A stretch of DNA of 64,000 bases from Calendula officinalis (GCA_963853835.1 OY970828.1:13769813-13833812), one strand, 5' to 3'. Shown: positions 11,501 to 20,959, counted from the stretch's first letter. Notes: a model not told the origin generated them from the sequence alone. Numbers and translations are program-made.

Positions 11501-11639
11501 GGGCATGAGTTAGCCAAACCCTTAATCAAATGCCTCCATTTAATAATGACATAGATAAATGAGTTTCTAAAATTTGTCAAACTACAAAAATTTACGGTTA
11601 ACGGAATGCGAAGAACTTTAATGGTTGGCATTAACAATA

Positions 11640-12430
11640 ATCTTGTTAAAGACGGGTTCCATTGGAACAACCTAGTGCCAGGAAAGTCAATATTTTAGCA
11701 TGGATGCTTGCCAAGGCTTCCTATAAAAATTAACCTCGAAAAAAAGGTATTGATTTAGGGTCCGTTAGTTGTCTATCTTGCGCCAATGATGGCCAGCCTA
11801 GCTGGTCTGAGGCACTGGGTTTATACCCATGTGGGCTGCAGGTCGTGAGTTCGAATCCCTCTGGGAGCGTTGCATTAGCGTAATTTAACTCATACCTCAC
11901 ACGGGCACATATGAGGAATTTTCCTTGGAAATCCCTTTGGGGGCTGGGTTTGCCCGCTTATGCGGAGCTCGAACTCGGGATGCTCGCTGAAAAATTGCGA
12001 GTAGGCTTCCGTTATTTCATTTGCCGTTTCTAAAAAAAGTTGTCCATCTTGCGATGGAGATCTTGAAGATGAAGTTCACATCTTCCTCCGGTGCAAAATG
12101 GTTAGAAATATTTGGAGTTTCATTCTTTGTTGGTGGAATTTTCAAACTTTTATTCAAGATACCATCTTGAATACACCCTTGCATAGTATCTATCCTTATC
12201 GAAAAGAAATAAAAGTTCATTCAAAGTGGTTATTGTTTCCACACTTTGGACGTTATGGTGATTAGAAATAAGACAACTTTTCAGTCCAAGAAGCCTAGAC
12301 CAGACACATTGGATGATGATGTTAATTTTTTTTTTTTTGGATTTCAAATAAGAGAAAAAAATTATATTTAAATTGGTTAGAGTGATGTTGTAATCCCCTT
12401 ATGTTTATTTCTTTAACTCCTTACTAGAGT
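11640..12430 (+). pseudogene. LINE zinc-domain relic split by a SINE
   Basis: Both sides of the SINE at 11783 translate as LINE ORF2 C-terminus. Before it comes PRKVNILAWMLAKASYK; after it come CPSCDGDLEDEVHIFLRC and a W-rich stretch, then a RNKTTFQSKKPRPDTL-type segment near 12260-12310. It carries frameshifts and stops. A second fragment of the same 3' region lies at 22781-22950 (shared ACTTTTCAGTC, AGGAAGCCTAGAC). This LINE lineage differs from the copies at 0.4-4.1 kb. Confidence 0.7.
11783..12037 (+). mobile_element. Complete tRNA-derived SINE with target-site duplication
   Basis: 255 bp. The tRNA-related head contains an A box around TAGCTGGTCTGAGG (11799-11812) and a B box GAGTTCGAATCCC (11846-11858), the internal RNA polymerase III promoter. 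The tail ends GCCGTTTCTAAAAAAA. The flanks are 16-bp direct repeats, AGTTGTCTATCTTGCG (11767-11782) and AGTTGTCCATCTTGCG (12038-12053), with one mismatch. Removing the SINE and one repeat reconnects a LINE zinc-finger reading frame, so both boundaries are firm. It belongs to a different family from the other two SINEs here. Confidence 0.85.
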
Positions 12431-12791
12431 TCTTTAGAGAAGTGACATTATCAAATACAGGTTTATGAGATCTGACCTCATCTATGATGTGTTACAACTG
12501 AATATTCTTAATTTTCTCCTGGTAAAATTTGATGAAACTTGTAATAAAAATTTGTATCAATTAGAGAAGTGACATTATTAAAGAATTATTTTTTAATATC
12601 AATTTTCCACTTATGTGTAGATTAAACTCTATAAGCAAATGAAAACAAACGATTCCTTGATTATGACTGTTATAATTAACTAATTAGTTGACATAATCAA
12701 GCATCAACAGTGTTTGATGGTTTCTTGCGTTGACCATTGCTGATTTAGACAACACAAGAATTATTGTGTATGCTACAATCATTGTTTTATA

Positions 12792-13103
12792 CTTCATCTG
12801 ATTTAAAATAAGTGATACAATATCTATATTCGTATGAATCAAAATAAGTGATATATTTTGAAAACTTACCTTATTTGGTAAAAAGTAGCGGATCCACACC
12901 CACTAACTATCTCTTTTAATATAGTGAAATGACCACTTTATACTTACTTTTACTTTTAACACATCATTAACTTTACTTTATTCAAAAAATGTGAGACTCA
13001 TTCCCACTAACCATCCAATTAATGTAATCTAACTCTCATTATAATCTTTTATTATAAAAACCGTGAAATCAACAATGTATCACTTATTTTGAATTGGAGA
13101 AAC
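12792..13103 (-). mobile_element. Stowaway-like MITE, copy 1
   Basis: 312 bp flanked by TA (12790-12791 and 13104-13105). Ends are CTTCATCTGATTTAAAATAAG and, inverted, GTTTCTCCAATTCAAAATAAG. Internally it is a diverged reverse copy of the element at 15651-15962, which has the same length (shared TAGTTAGTGGGTGTGG and TTGAATAAAGT in complement). The TA target site and CTYCNTCC-type ends fit Tc1/mariner-derived Stowaway MITEs. Confidence 0.7.
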
Positions 13104-13197
13104 TAATAATTGTATAATTTACTTTAAATCTTGTACAATATAGTGCATAAATTATTGCTGTGTTCTTTTTTCAGACATTCATATCCTATAATCAAAG

Positions 13198-13301
13198 AGA
13201 ATTGATTTTTGTACCACATATTTTGATGCATATGCCTGCACAAACGTATAAAGCAACAGTTGTGGTGTGGAGATTAAAATGTGTGGTACAAAAATCACCC
13301 C
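13198..13301. mobile_element. Short MITE with GATTTTTGTACCACA ends, copy 1
   Basis: The left end GAATTGATTTTTGTACCACA is inverted at the right end TGTGGTACAAAAATCACCCC. A second copy lies at 50525-50654. About 104 bp, non-coding. Confidence 0.5.
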
Positions 13302-13449
13302 TTAAAATAAAAAAGGTATAGCCAACTGTTTTGAAAAATCATGTTAGTTGCCCAATTATTTTATCATCTTTATACAGCAGGCAACAGAAATTAAACAATA
13401 ACATGAAAAAAAGAAAAAGAAATTACAAGACGATGGATGTGAAATTGTT

Positions 13450-13758
13450 TCAGTAAATTTGATGTCCACCAAAGCTTCTGCTACTTGTCATCCTGTTCAA
13501 AAAGAGTGCATATGAGTGCTTTAAGCTGAATTGAGCCGTGAAAACCCGACCCATGTCCTCCTTCTTCTCTTTCTTTCCCATCTTCACTCGTTTCCTCGGT
13601 TTTTGGTCGTATGTTTCTGAGTCTTCATTAATGGTCGTGAGCTCAGTTCTAAGCATATGATCTTCAACATCAAATTGTGATTCATTACGCGATCGTTTCT
13701 TGTGTCGAAATGTAATCAACCACCAGAGTTTTCTACTTCCTCTCCTCATCCTTATCAT
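13450..13758 (-). CDS. Lysine-rich small protein, paralogue A, family unknown
   Basis: A 102-codon frame read right to left. The protein starts with a tryptophan-containing block (KLWWLITFRHKKR), passes through an acidic middle and a basic patch (KPRKRVKMGKKEKKE, possibly a nuclear localisation signal), and ends with a conserved tail (SLKHSYALFLNRMT, SFGGHQIY). The frame at 18465-18788 encodes a clear paralogue with the same order of blocks. Conservation is highest at the C-terminus, the pattern expected of a translated gene rather than shared junk. The ATG lies shortly below a TATA-like ACTATACATATAC. No signal peptide or membrane helix. I do not recognise the family; both copies could be remnants of a larger gene. 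Confidence 0.5.
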   Translation of the reverse strand: MIRMRRGSRKLWWLITFRHKKRSRNESQFDVEDHMLRTELTTINEDSETYDQKPRKRVKMGKKEKKEDMGRVFTAQFSLKHSYALFLNRMTSSRSFGGHQIY

Positions 13759-13788
13759 TGTGTGTGTTTGAGTTCCCTTGAGGAAATG

Positions 13789-13812
13789 TGTATATGTATA
13801 GTTGGAGGAGAG
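13789..13812 (-). promoter_or_regulatory. Conserved upstream block of paralogue A
   Basis: CTCCTCCAACTATACATATAC (minus strand) is shared with the region upstream of paralogue B at 18872-18893. It contains a TATA-like core. The spacing to the ATG is only about 35-50 bases here, so a downstream insertion or a deletion has changed the leader in one copy. Confidence 0.4.
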
Positions 13813-13814
13813 AT

Positions 13815-14670
13815 TAATTAATTAGTCTTGGAATGGTTCTAATCCAAAGCAAGAGAATGAGTCTGTTTATTAAATGGTTTTGGAATAAGTTTAATATTAA
13901 TAAATGATTTTATATGTATTAGACTATGACATGTATTTTCGTAAGAAATTGTTATCAACTAACTGCTATAGGAGACCTAATATATTTCAAGTGTTTTTAA
14001 ACTTGTTGAGATAGATTAGGGTTATTATAATACGCTATTATTTATAGGTGGACATCGCAGAAAATGAAACATGAATTATAATTTGGTGTGATGGTGTATT
14101 TTCCTGAGTTTTAGCATAGGTAAGTGGCAGTGCATTATTATTCATTAAATCTTAATTTACATTACGTATTTAAGGAAAAAGTGTAAAACAAGAATAAAAA
14201 AATTGAAAGGAAGTGTTTCCAGTTAACTCAAATACGTTTTGAGTCTTTTGATAGATTGGCCACTCCGTCCAATTAGCACATACATTTCGCTACCACTAGT
14301 AAAACCAATGGAAAGATATCTACACCATAAAAGCTACTTCTCTCACCAATCTATACAAAGTTCAAAACAAAATATACAAATCTTTTAAAATATAGATTGT
14401 GGTATGCAAATAAATTTGTGTGCTGTAGATATCAGCTGGATTTAACACTTGTACATGGAAAAGATGTGTTTTAGAGCTATTTTAAGGCATAACTTAAAAG
14501 ATGTCACATTTTAGTTTTTTATTCCATTTTTATGTTGAAAATACATAACAAAGAATAGTGTGTTGATAGGTTGGTCCAACCTAACGTGTGGAAATAAAAT
14601 TACTTTTATTTGCATTTTGTGATCTTTAATTAATAGTCCTATACATTGTCATATTACAATAAATAAAATA
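13815..14670. other. Intergenic stretch, no gene seen
   Basis: AT-rich with no supported ORF or repeat boundary. Confidence 0.3.
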
Positions 14671-14786
14671 GCAACCGAAGGGATTTACTTTTGTCCCCTC
14701 TAATGGCACGCCCCATTCGGTTTCTTCACTTCGATTGAATGATCCAAAGGGTTTGGGGGAAAAAGTAATGTATTTTAATAGGAATT

Positions 14787-14907
14787 TTTTTTTTTGAAAA
14801 CAAATCCTAATCTACTCCTAATAACTACCTATGTCCACGACAGGACTTGAACCCCCAACCTCAAGGATGATGGCAAACACCATACCGCTAGGCTAAATGT
14901 CCTTTGG
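14787..14907 (-). mobile_element. tRNA-derived SINE with target-site duplication
   Basis: On the minus strand the head has TTTAGCCTAGCGGTATGG (A-box region) and GGTTCAAGTCC (B box), and the element ends in a poly(A) tract at 14787-14795. The flanks are TAATAGGAATT (14776-14786) and TAATAGGGAATT (14908-14919), a target-site duplication with one indel. The head is of the same family as the SINE at 67-246. It appears to have inserted in a diverged relative of the 8914-9246 element. Confidence 0.75.
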
Positions 14908-15119
14908 TAATAGGGAATTAATATCGTGTTTGTATATTTTATAATGGTGAGTCAAAAAACTGAAGACAAGGGGTAGGATTGACATAAGTGTGTTAGTTTG
15001 AGTGTCTGATATGATGCTAATATGATAAAAACTAAAGATGTCATGTGTTTAACATTGGCAGGTCTAGTAATGTATTCAGTTTTTTAGGGACTGAAAGTAC
15101 AGTCTTTTAGTGACAATTG

Positions 15120-15212
15120 TTTTGACCCTATTGAGTTCTGGCGGGTTAATTGGGTGATGACATTGCCGAAGCTCAATTTGTTGCAAGATTCTTATCGCCG
15201 TTCAAAAAAAAA
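15120..15212 (+). mobile_element. Solo LINE 3' end
   Basis: Only the last ~90 bp of a LINE are present. GACATTGCCGAAGCTCAAT and the terminal CGCCGTTCAAAAAAAAA parallel 2690-2755 of the first LINE. This is an extreme 5' truncation. Confidence 0.6.
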
Positions 15213-15467
15213 TTAATTTGAAAATGAGATTGAAAATTCCTGAACACGTGCCTTTTACTGAGTGGAATAAATTTGTCATTAAACTTTTGAAATCGTACGT
15301 CAAACAGTCAAAGTAGACTTTTAGTGATGGGTTTGTTCGACCTTTTCTAATCGTGACATGTTTTTTAACTCGTTAGTAACGTCATATCATCATCTTCCCT
15401 ACAGACGAGTTACTGAGACAGTCGTGTCAACAACAATTTCATCCCCAATTAATAAAATAAAATGTTA

Positions 15468-15490
15468 CCCCCCCCCCCCCCCCCCCCCCC
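15468..15490 (+). repeat. Poly(C) tract of 23 bases
   Basis: An uninterrupted run of 23 cytosines in otherwise AT-rich DNA. The G-strand could form a G-quadruplex. The length may be inexact if the assembly used error-prone reads. Confidence 0.8.
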
Positions 15491-15608
15491 AACATGATTG
15501 GTAGCAGACGTAGCTGATATCCTGATCGAATCAACCGCGTAAAACTTTTATGTGTTCTTGTTATTCTGCTAATTATTATTGTTATTAGCTTTCTACCATA
15601 TTACCTAA

Positions 15609-15640
15609 CTAGTTTCAAAGTCCGCCGGGATGGGCGGGCT
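15609..15640 (-). mobile_element. Helitron 3' terminus
   Basis: On the minus strand, a GC hairpin (stem CCGCC/GGCGG, positions 15622-15637) is followed about 10 bases later by CTAG at the end and then T. This is the Helitron 3' signature: a hairpin 5-15 bases before CTRR, inserted between A and T. The body would extend rightwards and may include the SOQ1-like exons at 16.5-16.8 kb. No 5' TC end could be fixed. Confidence 0.6.
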
Positions 15641-15650
15641 AACTTTAATA

Positions 15651-15962
15651 CTTCCTCCGATTCAAAATAAGTGATAAACTTTGGATTTCACGTATTTTGA
15701 GGCAAAAGTTTATAATGATGATTAAATTAGATTAATTAGATAGTTAGTGGGAAATGGGTCCCACACTTTTTGAATAAAGTGGAGTTAATGATGTTTAGAA
15801 GTAAAAGTAAGGGTAAAGGGGTCTTTTCACTTTGTTAAAGTAGATAGTTAGTGGGTGTGGGTCCCACTACTTTTTGCAAATAAGGTAATATTTCAAAGTG
15901 TATCACTTATTTTGATACACCCCAAAAAGGAAAGTGTATCACTTATTTTGAAACGGAGGAAG
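15651..15962 (+). mobile_element. Stowaway-like MITE, copy 2
   Basis: 312 bp, flanked by TA on both sides (15649-15650 and 15963-15964). Ends are CTTCCTCCGATTCAAAATAAG and the inverse of CTTCCTCCGTTTCAAAATAAG, a near-perfect inverted repeat. It is better preserved than copy 1 at 12792, so probably younger, and lies in opposite orientation to it. It abuts a Helitron terminus. Confidence 0.8.
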
Positions 15963-15964
15963 TA

Positions 15965-16520
15965 AATAAAATGCATAATAATGGGAAAAACATAGTCACT
16001 CATGTAGCTTGTCATTAATTAAATGATGAATTAAACATTTTGTTATACATGAATAATTGGTAAAAAAAAATGAAAAAAAAGTAGTATAAGATGAAAAACA
16101 GGTGCTTGTAGGACTCTTAATACTTTTAAAATGTCCTGCATAAAATGATAAAAGAAAGTAGTATAGGATTTGTGTTACATATGTCATAATCGGTTCTGGT
16201 AGAAACCGATCATTCGACTATCCGTTTAATAAGAAAAGTATTGGAGACCTAGATTTTGATGCTGGCGGGTTGAACTCCTTTTAGCTCAAGACTAACAAAT
16301 TGTGCACCTTTTTCATTCAGATCAAAGTATCTAATTAGCTATTGTTGTTTGTATCAGCTATGAATAGTCTCCCTTTGATGAGTTATAAGTCATAATTAAA
16401 TGATTCACACATGTATAGAAGATAACAATTCTTGCTGATTTTGATAGCTACAAAATAGAGACACAAGCTTATATGTGGAAACTAAATTTTCTAAGGTTAA
16501 GTAAGCACTTAGAATATAGT
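15965..16520. other. Intergenic stretch, no gene seen
   Basis: AT-rich; the minus ORF at 15996-16187 is low-complexity (F/Y/S-rich) and not convincing. Confidence 0.3.
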
Positions 16521-16523
16521 GAC

Positions 16524-16829
16524 CTGAGCTGATAAAGCTGATCCATCCTTAAAGCCAGCCTTCTCAGTACCTGCTAATGTAATTACCTTTTTAGCAGTTG
16601 CCAATACATCACCACTCTCAATTCTTCTAAATAAGTATTAAGTATTTCTCATGTCACATTAACAGATCCAAAATGCAAGCAATTTACACTGTTAATTATC
16701 GTCTGATGTTTTAATTATGTTGCACGTGCCTTGTGGTTATAAGAATCTGCAACATATATCTGGCCATCTTCTCCACATAATACGCCCAATGGGTGTTGAA
16801 GCAGAACCAATTCCATCATGATCTCCAAA
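16524..16829 (-). pseudogene. Two-exon fragment resembling SOQ1 (NHL-repeat region)
   Basis: Read on the minus strand, exon 1 (16829-16730) gives FGDHDGIGS and then, in a shifted frame, HPLGVLCGEDGQIYVADSY. Exon 2 (16626-16524) gives KKVITLAGTEKAGFKDGSA. These match, as I recall the family, NHL beta-propeller blades of the plant SUPPRESSOR OF QUENCHING 1 type (HAD phosphatase, thioredoxin and NHL fusion of the thylakoid). A short deletion after GIGS shifts frame. The donor after exon 1 is GC rather than GT; the acceptors end in AG. Intron retention points to DNA-level capture, not retroposition. A Helitron end on the same strand at 15609 is a plausible carrier. Confidence 0.65.
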
Positions 16830-16859
16830 CTACAACACTAATCAACTTCATTAAAGGCT

Positions 16860-17720
16860 CATCATGATTTATCTCAAACCCCAGACCCTTTCACAATGTC
16901 ATTATTTATTAAAAAAATTGGTATTTTGAACTGCAAGTCAAACCATCCGTTTTCGAGTTTCAACCATATAAAAATTACCCATTTTGACCAATTAAAACAA
17001 AAACTTATCACGCCCATTTTGCCACCTCGAGATTAAGGATAATAATTAGTGAACAACCAACTATTCTACATTTGGTAGGGCCGCATAATCACCATGTCCT
17101 AAAAAGGAAGCAGTACATTCTACTTTATATTTTCTTTGACCTAACTGCTATTAGAAACTACATTAGCGCATTCATCTTCTCCCAATTATTGTGGGTTATT
17201 GGATGTGGTTAACCCTAGACATAAAAATTGATTCTTTAATTTCTAATTAACACAATTAAAATACATTGGTTTAATAATTGAACGTCCAGGGAACCTCGGC
17301 GATGTAAATATGAAATCAGCGTGTACAACAATCGGCTATATTGAACGCATATGCGGACTCTCAAAATTACCTTGTTAATCAATAAGCGCATGAGGAAATA
17401 TGAACTCATGCTCTTAACAAAAAGACGACATCGAATTACCTCTGGAATAAACCCTCGATTCAGCTGGAGTATTAACAGAGGACTCGTAGGACGGGGATAG
17501 CGGCTAGAGAGAGTCCTGTGAGATTTTGGTCTTGGATTTTGGGAAGCGATGTGCGAGCTCGTTAGGTGTTCGTCTCATCTCCATGGATAGAAGGATTTGA
17601 CCGCATGTATCACAAAGATCAGGGCAGTTAGAGGGGAAAGCGATTTTTGAAAAGTAGAGAAACGCGTCAAGGATAGACGAAGCTGAGATGCAATTTAAAA
17701 TGCCCCCCATTGAGTCACAA
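16860..17720 (-). other. Unresolved stretch with a possible captured 5' gene end
   Basis: A 68-codon minus frame (17504-17710) has no family I recognise. Below it, CAGAG|GTAATTCG near 17440 resembles an exon/intron border, so this could be the 5' end of a captured gene carried with the SOQ1-like exons. Too weak to call a gene. Confidence 0.25.
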
Positions 17721-17739
17721 TTTTAAACCAGATGTTAAA

Positions 17740-18460
17740 ATGACATGTCATCAAATGTGCGTAAATCTTGCCCCATATATGGGTGGGAGATAAGTATATT
17801 ATCAAACATAAATAGTTGTGTTCCTTTTTTGTTAGTCGTTCACTTAAAGGCTTATGGATATATTGTGATAGTTAATGCAATTCTAAGTTTGTGAGGTTAC
17901 ATCTTAAAACTAATTAGTTGTAAGAAAAGTAACTCAGTGCCCTTATAAACACATTACAAATTAATTTTTGTCAAATGCGAGACATTACTCAACACACCCC
18001 ACACGTGTGGTGTCCTTTTTTTCCTCGCCTAACACGGTGATATTTATGAGTTACATGAAGTCCGAATGACCTTTCACCAACCATATATAGATGAACTTTG
18101 CTATGATATTATATAAGTTTGTGGGGTTCCATGTTTAAACCAATTGATTATAAGAGTAATTAATCATCCTTATAAACACATTACAAATTAATTATTTGTC
18201 CAATGTAAAACATAACAGTAGTTGCAAATAAAAACTCATCAAGCCAAACATATAAAGCTTATACTGAAATGAAAATTGTGGGCCTTGAATCCCAAATATG
18301 TAACAAATTGAATGTAAGATGTCAGGTGTCATCGCTTATCCATTTTCATTTACAAATTTATGTAAAATGTGCACTAACTACAATATGAATATTCACAAAA
18401 AGAAAAAAGAAAAAAAACACATACAATATCTATAAGAATTGAAGGTGATGAAAACAAAAT
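17740..18460. other. Intergenic stretch, no gene seen
   Basis: Holds a diverged local duplication (AACACATTACAAATTAATT near 17948 and again near 18176). No ORF. Confidence 0.35.
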
Positions 18461-18464
18461 GTTT

Positions 18465-18788
18465 TTAGTAAGCTTGAAGTCCACCAAAATTTCTACTCGT
18501 CATCCTGTCCAAGAAAAGTGCATATGAGATCTTTAGGCTGAATTGACTCGTTAAAACCCGACCCATTTCTTCCTTCTTCATCTTCTTCTTCTTCATCTTC
18601 TTCTCCTTCTTTGCATGTTTCCTCGGTTTCTCTGCTCCATTACCATTTTGGTCGTATCTCCCCGATTCTTCATTAATAGTCGCGAGCTCTGATCCAAGTA
18701 TCTCATCTATGTCCAATTTTGATTCTGTACGCAATTGTTTTTTGTGTGTACATGGAATCAACCACCAAAATTTTCTACTTATCATCAT
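18465..18788 (-). CDS. Lysine-rich small protein, paralogue B, family unknown
   Basis: A 107-codon frame. It shares its plan with the frame at 13450-13758: N-terminal RKFWWLIPCTHKKQ, an acidic middle (ELATINEESGRYDQ, against ELTTINEDSETYDQ in the other copy), a longer lysine run (about residues 58-73, mostly K, M and E) and the tail FSLKISYALFLDRMTS then NFGGLQAY. Differences are spread along the protein and both frames stay open, which argues for selection after duplication. Same strand, about 5 kb apart. It has no recognisable domain, signal peptide or membrane segment. A TATAAATC box lies about 80 bases before the ATG. Confidence 0.5.
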   Translation of the reverse strand: MMISRKFWWLIPCTHKKQLRTESKLDIDEILGSELATINEESGRYDQNGNGAEKPRKHAKKEKKMKKKKMKKEEMGRVLTSQFSLKISYALFLDRMTSRNFGGLQAY

Positions 18789-18865
18789 GCTTAATTATCA
18801 CTATGGCCGTATTTGTGTACGTGTTTGAGTTCCAAATTTGAGGTGATACGTGGTATTGGATAAGA

Positions 18866-18893
18866 TTTATATCAGTATATGTATAGTTGGAGG
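18866..18893 (-). promoter_or_regulatory. Core promoter of paralogue B
   Basis: On the minus strand CTCCTCCAACTATACATATAC is followed by TGATATAAATC, a good TATA box 75-85 bases before the ATG. The first block is shared with paralogue A. Confidence 0.45.
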
Positions 18894-18899
18894 AGGTTA

Positions 18900-19920
18900 G
18901 ACTTAGAAGTCATGGACTTGTTCAAGATATAGTAGTGTTAAGTTTGTTTAATGGAAAGGAATGACTTTTTCTAATAAATGTTTTGGAAACATATTTTTAT
19001 TAATACAAAATTAAGAAAGAAAAGAATTGTCAATTCAGATTGACTAGTTATGGTGATACCCATTCAATTGGAAATGTAAAGATAGCAAGATGGGTGAGTT
19101 GAGTTGAGTTAACTCATTTATATATTTGCGACGAAGTTTCAAATTTATATGATTATGATAATTTTACTTCGTATTATATTATAGTATTAGTATATAAGTC
19201 TAGAAATGGTCACGAGAAATCGAGAATATCAGTTAGAACGCATCAATTAAAGTCAAAAACTCAAATTTCTACAAATAGTCTGGATATAAACCCCTCCCTA
19301 TTTACTTGTTTATATAAAGAGACATAATATTTAGTCATACCATTTGTTTCAACTAATAGTTCTACCCATTTGATAGAATGATATGTATAATTATTAATTC
19401 TCTCTCCTAATATTATCTTTTAATTTTAGCACATGTCTTCATCTAATGAGTAAGATCAAATAGTATAAATACCATTACTCTTATATAAAAGGATGTATCC
19501 ATTACAATAGATTTGGGCAAGTTTTGATTCCATATTTCATCCTTTCCATTTTAGCTCAACTTTTACTTTCACACGTTTAATATAACACATAACCTGAAAC
19601 GCCCCTTTTACGAGTAAATGAGTCAAAATTACTACGTTAAGCTGGGCGTTCGTAACCCATTTTAATTTTGTAGTTTTTTTTTACCATTTAAATAAAATTT
19701 GGCGGTTTATGAAAATATTGAAACTTTATGAATTAGTGAACACTTTGTGTACTATTAATATTAGTTTGGACCTGGTTTGCATAGAGTCAGCTAAGAATTA
19801 GAAATGTATTGACTCTTATATAACTACTTGATTGGAAATATTTATTACAAGTTCAAAATAAAACTATTATCATCCAACTACTATAGAAGACTGGAACTAT
19901 TTTACACATTATATACTTGG
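18900..19920. other. AT-rich intergenic stretch
   Basis: No gene or repeat boundary that I can support. Confidence 0.3.

Positions 19921-19922
<2 letters not shown>

Positions 19923-20007
<85 letters not shown>
19923..20007. repeat. (AT)n microsatellite
   Basis: About 42 AT units, ending at the Helitron terminus at 20008. The ORF across it is only a Tyr-Ile repeat. Confidence 0.9.
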
Positions 20008-20008
<1 letters not shown>

Positions 20009-20860
20009 TAGCTACATAATCCGCCCGATAGGCGGGTATGATTCAAAATTTAGTATGTAGAAAAATTCCAACAAAAGATTAATAATTTTAAAAATTACGT
20101 AATAATGTTGTAGCTGTAATGATGAATTGGTAGAAAAATCGATACATTAAGAAATGTTACATAAAATTTACAAACGAAATAAGACTTCTTTGTAAACTAC
20201 TTTTGCTGTTGAATTAGTGTAATTCCCATCGATGTCACAACAAATGACCTTCAATCCCTTTTTGTTCTTAACTCGTGATACCGCCACATAAAGCTGACCA
20301 TGTGAGAATACCGGTTTTTGCAGAAACAAACCAACCTGAGACAACGTCTGACCTTGACTTTTATTAATTGTCATAGCAAAGCATACCTGAACAGGAAATT
20401 GCCTCCGATTCAATTTGAAAGGCATCTTGTTGTCGGACGGGCTAATAACCATTCGAGGGATAGCGCAAATTGTACCCACCTTGCCGCCATATATGATTTT
20501 ACCCTCGATTATATTTACCCCCATTCGTAATATCTGAAGTCTGGTTCCGTTGCACAATCCAACTTTCTGATCAATATTGCGCATACACATTACAGGAGCG
20601 CCAATCTTTAACTTCAGGATATGCTGCGGGACACCTGACATTTTTTTCTGGCTTTTCAAGGGGTCTTTTATATAAAATTTCTAATGGTGTGTTGGACGAA
20701 GAGAAATTACCATGTAATTGACCATTTACTACCATGCGTTTAATGTTTTCTGGATGATTCTCGTTTGTTTCTACCGCGGTTTTTCTTTTTACTCCTTTTT
20801 TTTCTTTATTGTCTACCATTGCTTGATAAGTTGTGGAACTATATCGACTAAATATAATCT
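20008..20860 (-). mobile_element. Helitron, 3' terminus and helicase end
   Basis: On the minus strand the element ends with a hairpin (CCGCC/GGCGG, 20021-20035), then ATTATGTAG, CTAG and the host T of the (AT)n tract, which is exactly the Helitron 3' signature. Upstream on the same strand lies a helicase C-terminus (20168-20659). The 5' TC end is not fixed. The element is far shorter than an autonomous Helitron, so it is a deletion derivative or chimera. Confidence 0.7.
20168..20819 (-). pseudogene. Helitron (PIF1-like) helicase C-terminus fused to unknown N-terminus
   Basis: The 163-codon frame 20168-20659 is the end of a RepHel helicase: it contains KLKIGAPVMCMRNIDQKVGL, NKMPFKLNRRQFPVQ, FAMTINKSQGQTL and the motif VI region HGQLYVAVSRVKNKKGLKV. 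The Rep nuclease and helicase motifs I-III are missing. A second frame (20571-20819) runs into it through a frameshift at about 20640 and begins MVDNKEKKGVKRKTAV, a charged sequence I do not recognise as helicase. Either an internal deletion joined the two, or foreign coding sequence was captured. It would not be active. Confidence 0.75.
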
Positions 20861-20959
20861 ATAATCTATCCGTATATAAAATCTGAAAAAAAATGATATT
20901 AAAAATATAATTGACGACATATTTAATTTAAGATAAAAAAATTTACAATTACACAAATA

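Noticed and set aside
11790..11870. tRNA-gene-like sequence with A and B boxes
   Set aside because: The acceptor and anticodon arms do not form a proper cloverleaf, and it continues into a SINE body with tail and target duplication.
19828..20019. ORF of Tyr-Ile repeats (also 46698-46928 and 48652-48861)
   Set aside because: Pure translation of (TA)n microsatellites.
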